32,650 nucleotides of DNA from Actinomycetes bacterium. Its GTDB lineage: Bacteria > Actinomycetota > Acidimicrobiia > Acidimicrobiales > Palsa-688. Location of the stretch: NCBI GenBank assembly GCA_021787035.1, contig JAJYMM010000147.1:1-32650 (forward strand). The letters run 5' to 3'. Under the pieces are notes generated by a model that did not search any database, was not told where the DNA came from, and saw nothing but the letters and a program-made list of their open reading frames with translations. Shown one piece after another: positions 25,313 through 32,557 of this stretch (within the stretch, counting starts at the first letter, position 1; every line of letters starts with the position of its first letter). The position numbers and the translations under genes are program-made.

Positions 25313-27634
25313 ATGGGGGTTGTGAAATCGGTTGCGCGGTCGTACCTGGCCATCGCGATCGTCGTCGCTTGTGGCGCAGGGCTGGTGGTGGGAGGGCTCT
25401 TGCGAGCTGGCGGAGCGGACGGCGCGGCAAGCAACGCTTGGGCTGCGGTGGGCGCTGTCGGGGCCGTTTACGCCCTCTGGGAAATGCTCGCCAGCCTCCG
25501 CAGAAAGCGCCTTGGCGTTGACGTCATCGCATTCATGGCCCTTGTCGGTGCGCTCATTGTCGGCGAGCAACTAGCAGCAGGTGTGATAGCGCTCATGCTC
25601 GCGACTGGCCGAGCCCTTGAAGGGTGGGCGGCAGGGCGAGCCAACCGGGACCTCCAAGGCCTGATCGAGAGGGCGCCCAAATTGGCACACCGCTACCGGG
25701 GCGGTGTCTTGGAGACCGTACCGGCAGAATCGGTCGTGGAAGGCGACCTCCTGATGGTCGCGACAGGCGAGATCCTCCCCGTGGACGGCGTCCTGCTTTC
25801 GTTCGGTTTCCTGGACGAGTCTGCCCTCACCGGTGAGCCCCTGCCGCTCGAGCGCCATCAAGGCGAAGCCGTCCGCAGCGGCGCCGTGAACGTCGGGCAG
25901 GTCCTCGACATGCGGGCAACAGGTCCGGCATCAGCCGGCACCTACGCCGGCATCGTACGCCTCGTCCGGGAGGCGCAGGCTTCGCAAGCCCCCCTGGTCC
26001 GCCTTGCGGACCGCTTCGCCCTGTGGTTCCTCGCCTTTACCGTCACTACTGCCTCTGTCGTGTGGGCCTTCGGCGGCGCCGGCCGGGCCGTTGCCGTCCT
26101 AGTCGTCGCCACCCCCTGCCCACTGATCCTGGCTGCCCCGGTAGCAGTGGTCGCGGGCCTCTCGCGCTCCGCACGTCGCGGTGTCGTGATAAAGGGTGGT
26201 GCCGCTCTCGAGCGGCTGGCAGAGTGCAAGACCCTCCTCGTGGACAAGACCGGCACCCTGACTGCTGGTCGTCCGAAGTTGAGCCACGTTGCCAGTGCGC
26301 CCGAGTTCGGCCCGGACGACGTCCTTTGCGCTGCAGCGTCTCTGGAGCAAGCGTCCTCTCATGTTCTCGCAGGTGCGGTCCGCGAAGCGGCACGAGCGCG
26401 CAACTGCAAACTGGTCCTCCCTGAGGACGTCGAAGAGATTGCTGGTAAGGGGGTAAAGGGGTCAGTCGATGGCCACAACGTCGCCGTCGGCAACCACGAG
26501 TGGGCGGGCGTCGAAGTACTGCCGGGGTGGGCGGAACACGTGTCCCAGAGGGCGGCCCTGGACGGCTCGCTCGCGGTCTTCGTTGCCGTCGACCACAGCC
26601 CGGCCGGCGTCCTCGTGTTCGACGACCCGCTTCGAAAGGATGCGGCTCGGACGGTTCGCCAGTTGCGCCGCTCCGGGGTCGAGCGAATAGTGGTCATCTC
26701 GGGCGACCGCGACGCACCCGTGCAGGCTGTCAGGTCAGCGATCGGTGCGGACGAGGCATACTCAGAGTGCACCCCCGCAAGCAAACTCGAAATTGTCCGG
26801 AGAGAAGGTGGGCGCGCTCGCACGATCATGGTAGGTGACGGCATCAACGATGCTCCTGCCCTTGCCCTTGCCGACATCGGCGTCGCCATCGCCGCACGAG
26901 GCGCATCGGCTTCGTCGGAGGCCGCCGACATCGTGCTCGTCGCCGACCACCTGGGACCGCTTGGTGAGGCCCGCGCTATCGCAGCCAAGTCGAGGAGGAT
27001 AGCGCTGGAAAGCGCCGTGGCTGGGATCTCCATGTCGGTGGCGGCGATGGGAGCCGCAGCAGCTGGGGTCCTCCCGGCACTTTGGGGCGCCATCCTCCAA
27101 GAGGGTATCGACGTGGCGGTGATCCTGAACGCCTTGCGCGCCCTTCGCCCTTCCCGAAGCGAGCTCCACCTTTCCCGAGAGGATCTCGCACTTACGGCAC
27201 GTTTCCAGCGAGAGCACGAAGCGATCCGGGCCAATATCGAGGCCATAGGCGCCGCGGCAACTGCCCTCGACTCGCTCTCTGGCCGGTCTGCCCTGCGTCG
27301 CCTGAAAGAGGTCCACAAGCTGCTCGTCGACCAGATCCAGCCCCACGAGGAGGCCGAAGAGTCCGTCCTCTACCCTGCCTTGGACCGCATCCTGGGAGGC
27401 CACGACGCGACGGCCCCGATGAGCCTGGCCCATACCGAAATCCTCCGCCAGATCCACCGGCTCGGGCTACTGCTCGACGCCATCGGCCCGAACGGCCCCG
27501 ACGCCGGGGAACTCGCGGAGTTGCGCGACATGCTTTCAGGCCTGCACGCGGTGTTGGAACTGCATACCGCGCAAGAGGACCACAGCTACCTGTCCCTCGA
27601 CGAGGTAAGTGCTGGGGAAGTCCACGCGCCGTGA
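25313..27634 (+). CDS. P1B-5-type (TPC) Ni/Fe ATPase with C-terminal hemerythrin domain
   Basis: The 773-residue pump has the P1B layout without an N-terminal metal domain. Motifs are ALTGEPLP in the actuator loop, transmembrane metal motif Thr-Pro-Cys (267-269, ATPCPLILAAP), DKTGTLT (Asp311), and GDGINDAPAL. After the last helix the C-terminus (about 625-770) has a hemerythrin-like four-helix set with His635, His678 in HEEAEE, His707, His751 and His757 (HTAQEDH), a di-iron site pattern. TPC plus hemerythrin defines subgroup P1B-5, whose rhizobial member Nia exports Ni2+ and Fe2+. The ATG at 25313 has a weak ribosome site; the ATG at 25247 has GGAG upstream and is possible. Site B lies between them. 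Confidence 0.93.
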   Translation: MGVVKSVARSYLAIAIVVACGAGLVVGGLLRAGGADGAASNAWAAVGAVGAVYALWEMLASLRRKRLGVDVIAFMALVGALIVGEQLAAGVIALMLATGRALEGWAAGRANRDLQGLIERAPKLAHRYRGGVLETVPAESVVEGDLLMVATGEILPVDGVLLSFGFLDESALTGEPLPLERHQGEAVRSGAVNVGQVLDMRATGPASAGTYAGIVRLVREAQASQAPLVRLADRFALWFLAFTVTTASVVWAFGGAGRAVAVLVVATPCPLILAAPVAVVAGLSRSARRGVVIKGGAALERLAECKTLLVDKTGTLTAGRPKLSHVASAPEFGPDDVLCAAASLEQASSHVLAGAVREAARARNCKLVLPEDVEEIAGKGVKGSVDGHNVAVGNHEWAGVEVLPGWAEHVSQRAALDGSLAVFVAVDHSPAGVLVFDDPLRKDAARTVRQLRRSGVERIVVISGDRDAPVQAVRSAIGADEAYSECTPASKLEIVRREGGRARTIMVGDGINDAPALALADIGVAIAARGASASSEAADIVLVADHLGPLGEARAIAAKSRRIALESAVAGISMSVAAMGAAAAGVLPALWGAILQEGIDVAVILNALRALRPSRSELHLSREDLALTARFQREHEAIRANIEAIGAAATALDSLSGRSALRRLKEVHKLLVDQIQPHEEAEESVLYPALDRILGGHDATAPMSLAHTEILRQIHRLGLLLDAIGPNGPDAGELAELRDMLSGLHAVLELHTAQEDHSYLSLDEVSAGEVHAP

Positions 27635-27655
27635 GGCTTAGCGGGGTTCCCTGTT

Positions 27656-28111
27656 CTATCCTGTCGGGTTTCCGTCCTCACCCGCTTCCAAGAGACGCTT
27701 CATCTTGGCCCACGTGGACCTCTCTTGGCGCCTCGCCATAAAGGTCAAGGCCGGCGTGAGGAGGCGCGCCAGGCCGGCGGGATGGAGGTCGGCGGACCAC
27801 TGCAACCGGGTGCCTGAGGGCGCTGGGCTAAGCCCGAGTTCCCCGCGGACATCGGCCCAACGCATCCGCGTCACGGACACGAGCCGCTCGGGCTTACGGT
27901 AATCGAGGTACTCGATGAGAGCAGGCGCCATGTGCCCCGCGGACCTGAACGAGGCCAGAAACTTGGTACCCGTGCCAATTGGGCCGCTCGACAAGAGCTG
28001 AGACCTGACAACGCGGGGGTTATACTTTGGTTCGTTGGTCCCGTCGGCCAAGAAGTCGAACACAACCTCAGGGGGCCGGAGTATCAGAGTCTCGCCCTCT
28101 ATTCTCACCAC
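27656..28111 (-). CDS. SRPBCC (START/Bet v1-like) family protein
   Basis: The 151-residue protein has the SRPBCC opening of the form I-x-x-PPEVVFDFLADGTNEPKYNP, where vertebrate and bacterial relatives start with a first strand and the (P/A)-x-x-VF-x-x-(L/V)-D pattern. A central GTKFLASF strand follows, and the fold ends in a long C-terminal helix (LTPALTFMARRQERSTW). These proteins bind hydrophobic ligands or act as cyclases and dehydrases; no specific function can be assigned. GTG at 28111 (or the next GTG, 28108) follows GAGGAAG. Site C of the 11-bp repeats lies about 60 bases upstream. It is convergent with the P1B-5 gene, 21 bases away. Confidence 0.8.
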   Translation of the reverse strand: MVRIEGETLILRPPEVVFDFLADGTNEPKYNPRVVRSQLLSSGPIGTGTKFLASFRSAGHMAPALIEYLDYRKPERLVSVTRMRWADVRGELGLSPAPSGTRLQWSADLHPAGLARLLTPALTFMARRQERSTWAKMKRLLEAGEDGNPTG

Positions 28112-28170
28112 GGCATAACTTCCTCTCGCCTGTCTCCGGAGCAAGTCGACCAACCGGGTGGGTAACCACG

Positions 28171-28198
28171 GTGGAGCCTACGTGGAGGCGAGGTGAAC
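28171..28198 (-). promoter_or_regulatory. 11-bp direct repeats (site C)
   Basis: On the plus strand GTGGAG occurs at 28171 and 28182, and GTGAAC at 28193, on an exact 11-bp step. Read on the minus strand these are GTTCAC, CTCCAC, CTCCAC in the direction of the SRPBCC gene, about 60 bases from its start. The site overlaps the 3' end of the stress-protein gene (stop at 28178), so the SRPBCC gene can be controlled separately. Confidence 0.6.
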
Positions 28199-28687
28199 AC
28201 ACGGCCGCACGACAAGGACGGGGCAGCAGGAGTAATGGACGCAGTAATTGCTCACAGAGCCCTTGGCGAGCTCCTCGAAGCCATGCAAGCCCCTCGAGCC
28301 GACGACTAAGAGGGTCGCATTCTCGCTCTCCTTGGTCAAAGCTTCCGCGGCGGGCGGCTCGGACATCCGCGCGACCACCTCGATCGTTGGCGCTAACGCT
28401 CGCGCTCGGGCTACGGCTCGCGCAAGTACAGCGCGCTCCCCTTTTGCGAATCCAGGGAAAGCTTCCAAGAGCTCTCGCCGGTAGAAGCCGGCATGTACGA
28501 CCTCCAGGATGGCACCCCGCATGCGGGCCTCTTCTGCTGCCCACTCCAGGGCCTGGTCGCCGCGCGGGGAACCGTCGACCCCAACGACGACCCGTGCATG
28601 GTTCGCTAGCCTGGCCCCGGGAGCGTCCCCTGTAAGATTCTCAGTTAGCTCTGGACCCACCGCTTCTTGGCCTTCCAATGTAGCCAC
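28178..28687 (-). CDS. Universal stress protein (UspA family)
   Basis: The 169-residue single-domain Usp has VVVGVDGSPRGDQALEWAAEEA at residues 33-54 (quoted in part), the nucleotide-contact Asp, and an ATP loop VVGSRGLHGFEELAKGSVS. That loop matches G-x2-G-x9-G-(S/T) exactly, so unlike the Usp at 3721 it should bind ATP. The N-terminal 30 residues are an extension without a known motif. The GTG at 28687 has AAGGAGGAGAA directly upstream. The promoter region carries site D of the 11-bp repeats. In Mycobacterium and related bacteria such Usp proteins belong to hypoxia or dormancy responses; here that is an inference. Confidence 0.93.
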   Translation of the reverse strand: MATLEGQEAVGPELTENLTGDAPGARLANHARVVVGVDGSPRGDQALEWAAEEARMRGAILEVVHAGFYRRELLEAFPGFAKGERAVLARAVARARALAPTIEVVARMSEPPAAEALTKESENATLLVVGSRGLHGFEELAKGSVSNYCVHYSCCPVLVVRPCVHLAST

Positions 28688-28739
28688 TTCTCCTCCTTTG
28701 TACTGCCATTACATGGTGGACGCACTGTCACCACCCATG

Positions 28740-28767
28740 GTCAAGACTAGGTGGAGCTGAGGTGGAT
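28740..28767 (-). promoter_or_regulatory. 11-bp direct repeats (site D)
   Basis: On the plus strand GTGGAG at 28751 and GTGGAT at 28762 are 11 bases apart, with a degenerate GTCAAG at 28740. Toward the stress-protein gene they read ATCCAC, CTCCAC, CTTGAC. The last overlaps TTGACC (28744-28739), a possible -35 element, but no -10 box at ideal distance is evident. Confidence 0.55.
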
Positions 28768-28803
28768 GGTAGGCTCCGAGCTGCCATTTTCGCGCGGTGT
28801 TAT

Positions 28804-28831
28804 CTCCATCCCGCCTCCACCTCCACTCGAC
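28804..28831 (+). promoter_or_regulatory. 11-bp direct repeats (site E)
   Basis: CTCCAT at 28804, CTCCAC at 28815 and CTCGAC at 28826 lie on an exact 11-bp step and read toward the DUF4389 gene, whose start is about 147 bases downstream. An extra CTCCAC at 28821 is out of step. Sites D and E are back to back in one divergent intergenic region. Confidence 0.55.
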
Positions 28832-28977
28832 AGTGCGAGCACCGGCATTGTAGTAAGTGGCGCCACGTCTCTTCCTACCTTGAGGAGCCGGCACTACCTC
28901 GGCCGAAAACAGCGTGTGGAACGCTTGTACGAGGAGCCGGTCCCAGTTTCTTCCACACAAATACCCAGGAGGACCCT

Positions 28978-29685
28978 ATGACTCTCGTCTCGTGCCCGGC
29001 ACGGCTCGATGGTCAGCTCGACCAAGCCGTAGGCCGTTGGCTCTGGCTCGGAAAATGGTTGTTGCTAATCCCCCATTTCATTGTGCTCTTTTTCCTATGG
29101 TTGGCGTTCTCTGTCCTAACCATGGTTGCCGGCTTCGCGGTGCTGTTTACGGGCCGGTACCCGCGGGCGATTTTCGATTTCAATGTCGGCGTCATCCGTT
29201 GGAGCTGGAGGGTGTCGTTCTACGGTATATGTGCCTTCGGGACCGACCGCTACCCGCCCTTCAGCCTCAGTTCGGACCCGAATTACCCTGCAGACTTCAG
29301 CGTCGAGTACCCCGAGAGGCTCTCGCGTGGCCTCGTGCTGGTAAAGTGGTGGCTCCTTGCCATCCCGCAGTACCTGATGGTCGCGATCTTCGCGGGCGGT
29401 TGGATGAGAAGCCTGGGGCGGCCAGGGCGCCTCTTCGCGTTGCGCGCTAGCCGGGTCGGACCCTCCGGTGTCCAAGCGGAACGGAGGGTACTCATCGCGC
29501 ATGAGCGCCGCGTAGGCAAGGACTCGGTAGCACCACCGGTTGAGCCCCATCACAAGATCGAAGAGTTGCCGCGGGTAGCGGCCCGTCACCGCCAGCGTCA
29601 CGGCACTAATGATCACGAGGAGGGCTATGAGTCCTCCGCCAGCGGCGACCTGCCAAGGAGGGTCCTTAGCGCCGAACGTTTATAA
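28978..29685 (+). CDS. DUF4389 membrane protein, N-terminal half intact, C-terminal half scrambled
   Basis: The ATG at 28978 has AGGAGG five bases upstream. Residues 1-140 are a good DUF4389 N-terminal half: RWLWLGKWLLLIPHFIVLFF, a second helix, LFTGRYPRAIFDFNVGVIRW, GTDRYPPFSL, then YPERLSRGLVLVKWWLLAIP and VAIFAGG. From about residue 141 (nucleotide 29400) the frame changes to basic, non-membrane sequence running to a stop at 29683. The missing C-terminal half lies on the minus strand of exactly this stretch, so the gene appears broken by a local inversion. Function of DUF4389 is unknown; the family forms small integral membrane proteins. The 3' end overlaps the convergent regulator gene by 6 bases. 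Confidence 0.8.
   Translation: MTLVSCPARLDGQLDQAVGRWLWLGKWLLLIPHFIVLFFLWLAFSVLTMVAGFAVLFTGRYPRAIFDFNVGVIRWSWRVSFYGICAFGTDRYPPFSLSSDPNYPADFSVEYPERLSRGLVLVKWWLLAIPQYLMVAIFAGGWMRSLGRPGRLFALRASRVGPSGVQAERRVLIAHERRVGKDSVAPPVEPHHKIEELPRVAARHRQRHGTNDHEEGYESSASGDLPRRVLSAERL
29403..29673 (-). pseudogene. Inverted C-terminal half of the DUF4389 gene
   Basis: Read on the minus strand from 29673, the segment encodes WQVAAGGGLIALLVIISAV, then LAVTGRYPRQLFDLVMGLNR, WCYRVLAYAALMRDEYPPF and RLDTGGSDPAS. This is the normal second half of a DUF4389 protein, in frame and with GC-rich third positions. It has no start of its own and continues antisense into the N-terminal half. Flipping about 29400-29675 would rejoin IFAGG to GAKDPPWQ in frame and leave a stop shortly after. 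I see no long inverted repeats at the joints. Confidence 0.75.
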
Positions 29686-30357
29686 TGACTTGAACCGGTA
29701 GCCGGCGCCCCGCACGGTTTTTATGAATGACGATTCCCCGGGGCCGTTCAGCTTGCGCCGGAGGTAGCTCACGTAGACATCGGCCACGTTGCTGCCCCCG
29801 TCGAAGTCGTACCCGAAGACTTCGCTCATGATCCGGGCGCGCGATACAACATGTGTTGGGTGGCGCATGAACAGTTCGAGCAGCGCCCATTCCCGCGGCG
29901 CCAATTCGATCCGTCTCTCCCCCCGATGGGCCACCTTGGTCAAAAGATCGAGAACCAGGTCGTCTACGGCTAACTCCGTCGTCACCTGCTGGTTGGCGGT
30001 CCGTATGGCTGAACGGATCCGTGCGAGCAGCTCCGCGAAGGAGAAAGGCTTTGTAACATAGTCGTTGGCCCCGAGGTTGAGCCCTCGTACCTTGTCGTCT
30101 ATGTCACCTCTGGCCGTTAGGATTATGACAGGGGTGCGAGGAAAGCGCCGGCGGACAAACGAGAGGACCTCCTCCCCGGGTAGGCCGGGCAACCCGAGGT
30201 CTAGCAGGACGATATCGACGGTTTGGTCCTCTCTGGAGAGCTCTGACATAGCAGTGGCCCCGTCGGCCGCTACCGCGGCTGCGTAGCCCTCGGCAAAAAG
30301 GCCTTTCACTAGGAACGACACGATCCCTGGATCGTCCTCCACCACCAGGACGCGCAA
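29680..30357 (-). CDS. OmpR/PhoB-family response regulator
   Basis: The 225-residue regulator has the receiver (VLVVEDDPGIV, Asp53 in LLDLGLPG, Thr in ILTARGD, Lys in NDYVTKPF) and the C-terminal winged helix (APREWALLELFMRHP to GAGYRFKSL). The TTG at 30357 starts two bases after the kinase stop codon, and GGAGG inside the 3' end of the kinase gene, ten bases upstream, serves as ribosome site. It is the partner of the kinase just upstream on the same strand. It is a second candidate for binding the 11-bp repeats upstream of DUF4389 and the stress protein. Confidence 0.94.
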   Translation of the reverse strand: MRVLVVEDDPGIVSFLVKGLFAEGYAAAVAADGATAMSELSREDQTVDIVLLDLGLPGLPGEEVLSFVRRRFPRTPVIILTARGDIDDKVRGLNLGANDYVTKPFSFAELLARIRSAIRTANQQVTTELAVDDLVLDLLTKVAHRGERRIELAPREWALLELFMRHPTHVVSRARIMSEVFGYDFDGGSNVADVYVSYLRRKLNGPGESSFIKTVRGAGYRFKSL

Positions 30358-30359
30358 CT

Positions 30360-31841
30360 TCAGCTCACCTCCGAGACGACCCTCGAGGCAGGCAACAGGA
30401 TTTCCACACGTGCGCCACCAAGAGCCGGGGACTGGTCGATCATTATCGCCCCTCCGTGAGCGAGAGCCACGGCCTTGGCGATGGCGAGGCCGAGACCCGA
30501 GCCCCCCTCGTCGCGCGCCCCGGGCCGGGCGAAGCGTTCTAGTGCCGCCCCCCGCTGCGAGGCGGGGATCCCGGGGCCTGAGTCCTCGACCACCACACGC
30601 ACGTCACCTGAGGCGCCGTCGAGCGCCACCCCAAGCATTATCGCGGCCCCCTCTTTGGTGGCGTGGACTGCATTGTCCACCAAGTTGACTATGGCGCCTC
30701 GCAGCTGCTCACGGTCAGCGAGGACCACGATGTCTGGCACGCGAGAAACGCTCAGGCGCCGCGGCACCAATGCGCCAAGCGACCCCTTGATCGATGAAAG
30801 AAGCTCGCGAAGCCCGACTGGTTCCACGGACAAGAGGTTGGGCTCCATGGCCCTGCCCAGCATCAAGAGCCTCTCTACAAGCGCGGCCATGTGGTCAAGC
30901 TCGTCGATCACAAGATCTGTCGTCTCTTTCGCTCCCAAGGCGTCGTCGTAGCCTGTCCGGTTCATGATCTCCAGATGGCCACGGGCAACCGTGAGCGGAG
31001 TCCGCAACTGGTGCGAGACGTCCGCGAGCAATCGCCTCTGCGCGTTCATGGCGGCCTCGAGACGATCGAGCATTACGTCGAATGTGCGGGAGAGCTCGGC
31101 CACTTCATCAGTCCCCCCCGGGTCGGGAAGGCGCCGCTGCAAGCCGAGCCCGCTCGTACCGATCTCCCTGGCGGTCACTGTGATCCTGCCAACCGTTCGC
31201 AGGAGCCTCCGCAAAAGGAAAAAGGCGCTGCCCACGGCGACCATCAGAGCCACGCCGGCCTCAGCGAGGGAAAGAGCGAACACACGGGAGCGTTCCGCGG
31301 CGAACGGCCCCAGGTCGCTCGCCGCAATATAGGTCCCGACCGTGCGCGGTCCGGAACGGAGCGGGGCTGCGACCAGTTCCAGCGGCACGCCTGCGACCGT
31401 CTTCGCGACGGCTACCGTCCGAGCCGGGGGCACCGTGAGCCAGCTCTGGACCAGGGGATCCTTGGCCAATGACCCCGAGCCACTGGTCTCCAAGCTCTTG
31501 CCGTCAAGCTTCATTACCACGTTGGAGCCTGCCGACAACCGGCTGTCTTGGAGGAACTGGACCGAAAAGCCCCAGAGGCTCTGACCGTGGGGCCTCTTCA
31601 GGGCCTCCTGTTGGTACTGGCGAAGCTGGCCCCCAATGGCGGACGCTGCCGCCGTCTGGTAGGTCAGGGTGAAACTGCGAACGAGCACAACGACGACCGC
31701 GCCTAGGGCGAGCGCAAGCACCCCAGCGTGAAGAGCGGCCAAACGGCCTGCCGAGCCAACTCTCACGTTGCGCTTTGGCGTGTTTCTTCGCGCCACGCCG
31801 CCATGACCGAAGGCGGGCAGAAGGAGCGCCCTACAGGCCAC
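30360..31841 (-). CDS. Membrane sensor histidine kinase
   Basis: The kinase is about 493 residues from the GTG at 31841, which lies one base after the stop of the upstream exported-protein gene; other GTG codons within the next 100 bases are possible. It has a basic N-terminus, first helix about 38-60, an extracytoplasmic sensor of about 120 residues, second helix about 195-215, HAMP, and H-box LADVSHQLRTPLTV with His277. The H-box has Gln where most have Glu, as in a subset of actinobacterial kinases. The ATP domain has IVNLVDNAVHA, DSGPGIP and GSGLGLAIA. It pairs with the regulator two bases downstream. Confidence 0.92.
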   Translation of the reverse strand: MACRALLLPAFGHGGVARRNTPKRNVRVGSAGRLAALHAGVLALALGAVVVVLVRSFTLTYQTAAASAIGGQLRQYQQEALKRPHGQSLWGFSVQFLQDSRLSAGSNVVMKLDGKSLETSGSGSLAKDPLVQSWLTVPPARTVAVAKTVAGVPLELVAAPLRSGPRTVGTYIAASDLGPFAAERSRVFALSLAEAGVALMVAVGSAFFLLRRLLRTVGRITVTAREIGTSGLGLQRRLPDPGGTDEVAELSRTFDVMLDRLEAAMNAQRRLLADVSHQLRTPLTVARGHLEIMNRTGYDDALGAKETTDLVIDELDHMAALVERLLMLGRAMEPNLLSVEPVGLRELLSSIKGSLGALVPRRLSVSRVPDIVVLADREQLRGAIVNLVDNAVHATKEGAAIMLGVALDGASGDVRVVVEDSGPGIPASQRGAALERFARPGARDEGGSGLGLAIAKAVALAHGGAIMIDQSPALGGARVEILLPASRVVSEVS

Positions 31842-31842
31842 G

Positions 31843-32229
31843 TCACTTGTCCCCGGTCTTTGCCTTACCGGGCCGGCCCTTCGCTGGCTCGCTGGCGCCG
31901 TCAGGGACGGGGTTGCCATTGCCGTCCTCCACTCGCACTCTAGGCACCACGGTCAACACGGTGGTGCCCTCGGCGCTCCCTGAGGAGCGGGTCCCCGAAG
32001 ACCGAGGGTTGCTTGTGGACGTGGGAGGAGCACTAGTGACCGTGGTACGCGGGGCCATTGTGGAGGCCGAACTGGGTGGTACCACCCGCGAACCGCCCGT
32101 ACCCACATCGATATGGGCCGGAAGGCTGGGACGACCAGTGAAGGTGACCATAAGCCCAACGGCGACCAGGGACGCGACTACCACACCCAACGGTGCAACG
32201 ACGGCTGCCCATCGCTTCAGGCGCCTCAA
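31843..32229 (-). CDS. Exported or anchored Ser/Thr/Pro-rich protein, unknown function
   Basis: This 128-residue protein begins with a basic stretch and one strong hydrophobic helix (WAAVVAPLGVVVASLVAVGL, about residues 7-26). A low-complexity Ser/Thr/Pro/Gly linker (about 45-88) and a short VLTVVPRVRVEDGNG segment with a basic tail follow. There is no lipobox Cys. I do not recognise a family. The probable start is a TTG at 32229 behind AGGGGG. It precedes the kinase by one base, so it may act outside the membrane as a stimulus-related or accessory protein for that kinase. Confidence 0.65.
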   Translation of the reverse strand: MRRLKRWAAVVAPLGVVVASLVAVGLMVTFTGRPSLPAHIDVGTGGSRVVPPSSASTMAPRTTVTSAPPTSTSNPRSSGTRSSGSAEGTTVLTVVPRVRVEDGNGNPVPDGASEPAKGRPGKAKTGDK

Positions 32230-32272
32230 TCTACGCCCCCTAGGGTTTGTTTGGCCACCTGGGAGGCGCCCG

Positions 32273-32557
32273 TCAAGGTCGCCCTCGGTGTTTTGTACCC
32301 ATCGATTCTACAAGGCAAAGGGCGTGCTCGGGGCGAGCAGCGGCGGCGAGGCGGGCACGGCGCATGATCGGGCCTTCCTCGAAGGGCAGAGCGTCCACTG
32401 ACGCGTATCCCCACTCGTCCAGGGAAACTCGCTCGGGGCAGCGAAGAGCGCATATGCCGTGGCCGTCGCAGGCATCCGCAACGAGCCGCAGTTGCCACCG
32501 GAGCGCGGTGGCCGGTGCGGAAGGCGCCACTCCTCCAGCCGATGCTGGAGCCCTCAC
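32273..32557 (-). CDS. Ferredoxin-domain protein, possibly the end of a larger gene
   Basis: The product contains LVADACDGHGICALRCPERV (Cys-x5-Cys-x3-Cys), then SLDEWGYASVDALPF, the pattern of small actinobacterial ferredoxins. The last cluster ligand, normally Cys in A-(C)-P-x-x-AL, is Arg here (AAAARPEHALCL), so the cluster may be of unusual type or lost. A GTG at 32557 with GAGG upstream is a possible start. However, the same frame stays open to the window edge and reads HSNRSAKAIAFSLAALKRF. That segment recalls from memory the C-terminal part of NuoF-like flavoproteins, so this may be a fused domain of a gene cut by the edge. It is upstream of the exported protein and kinase on one strand. 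Confidence 0.7.
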   Translation of the reverse strand: MRAPASAGGVAPSAPATALRWQLRLVADACDGHGICALRCPERVSLDEWGYASVDALPFEEGPIMRRARLAAAARPEHALCLVESMGTKHRGRP

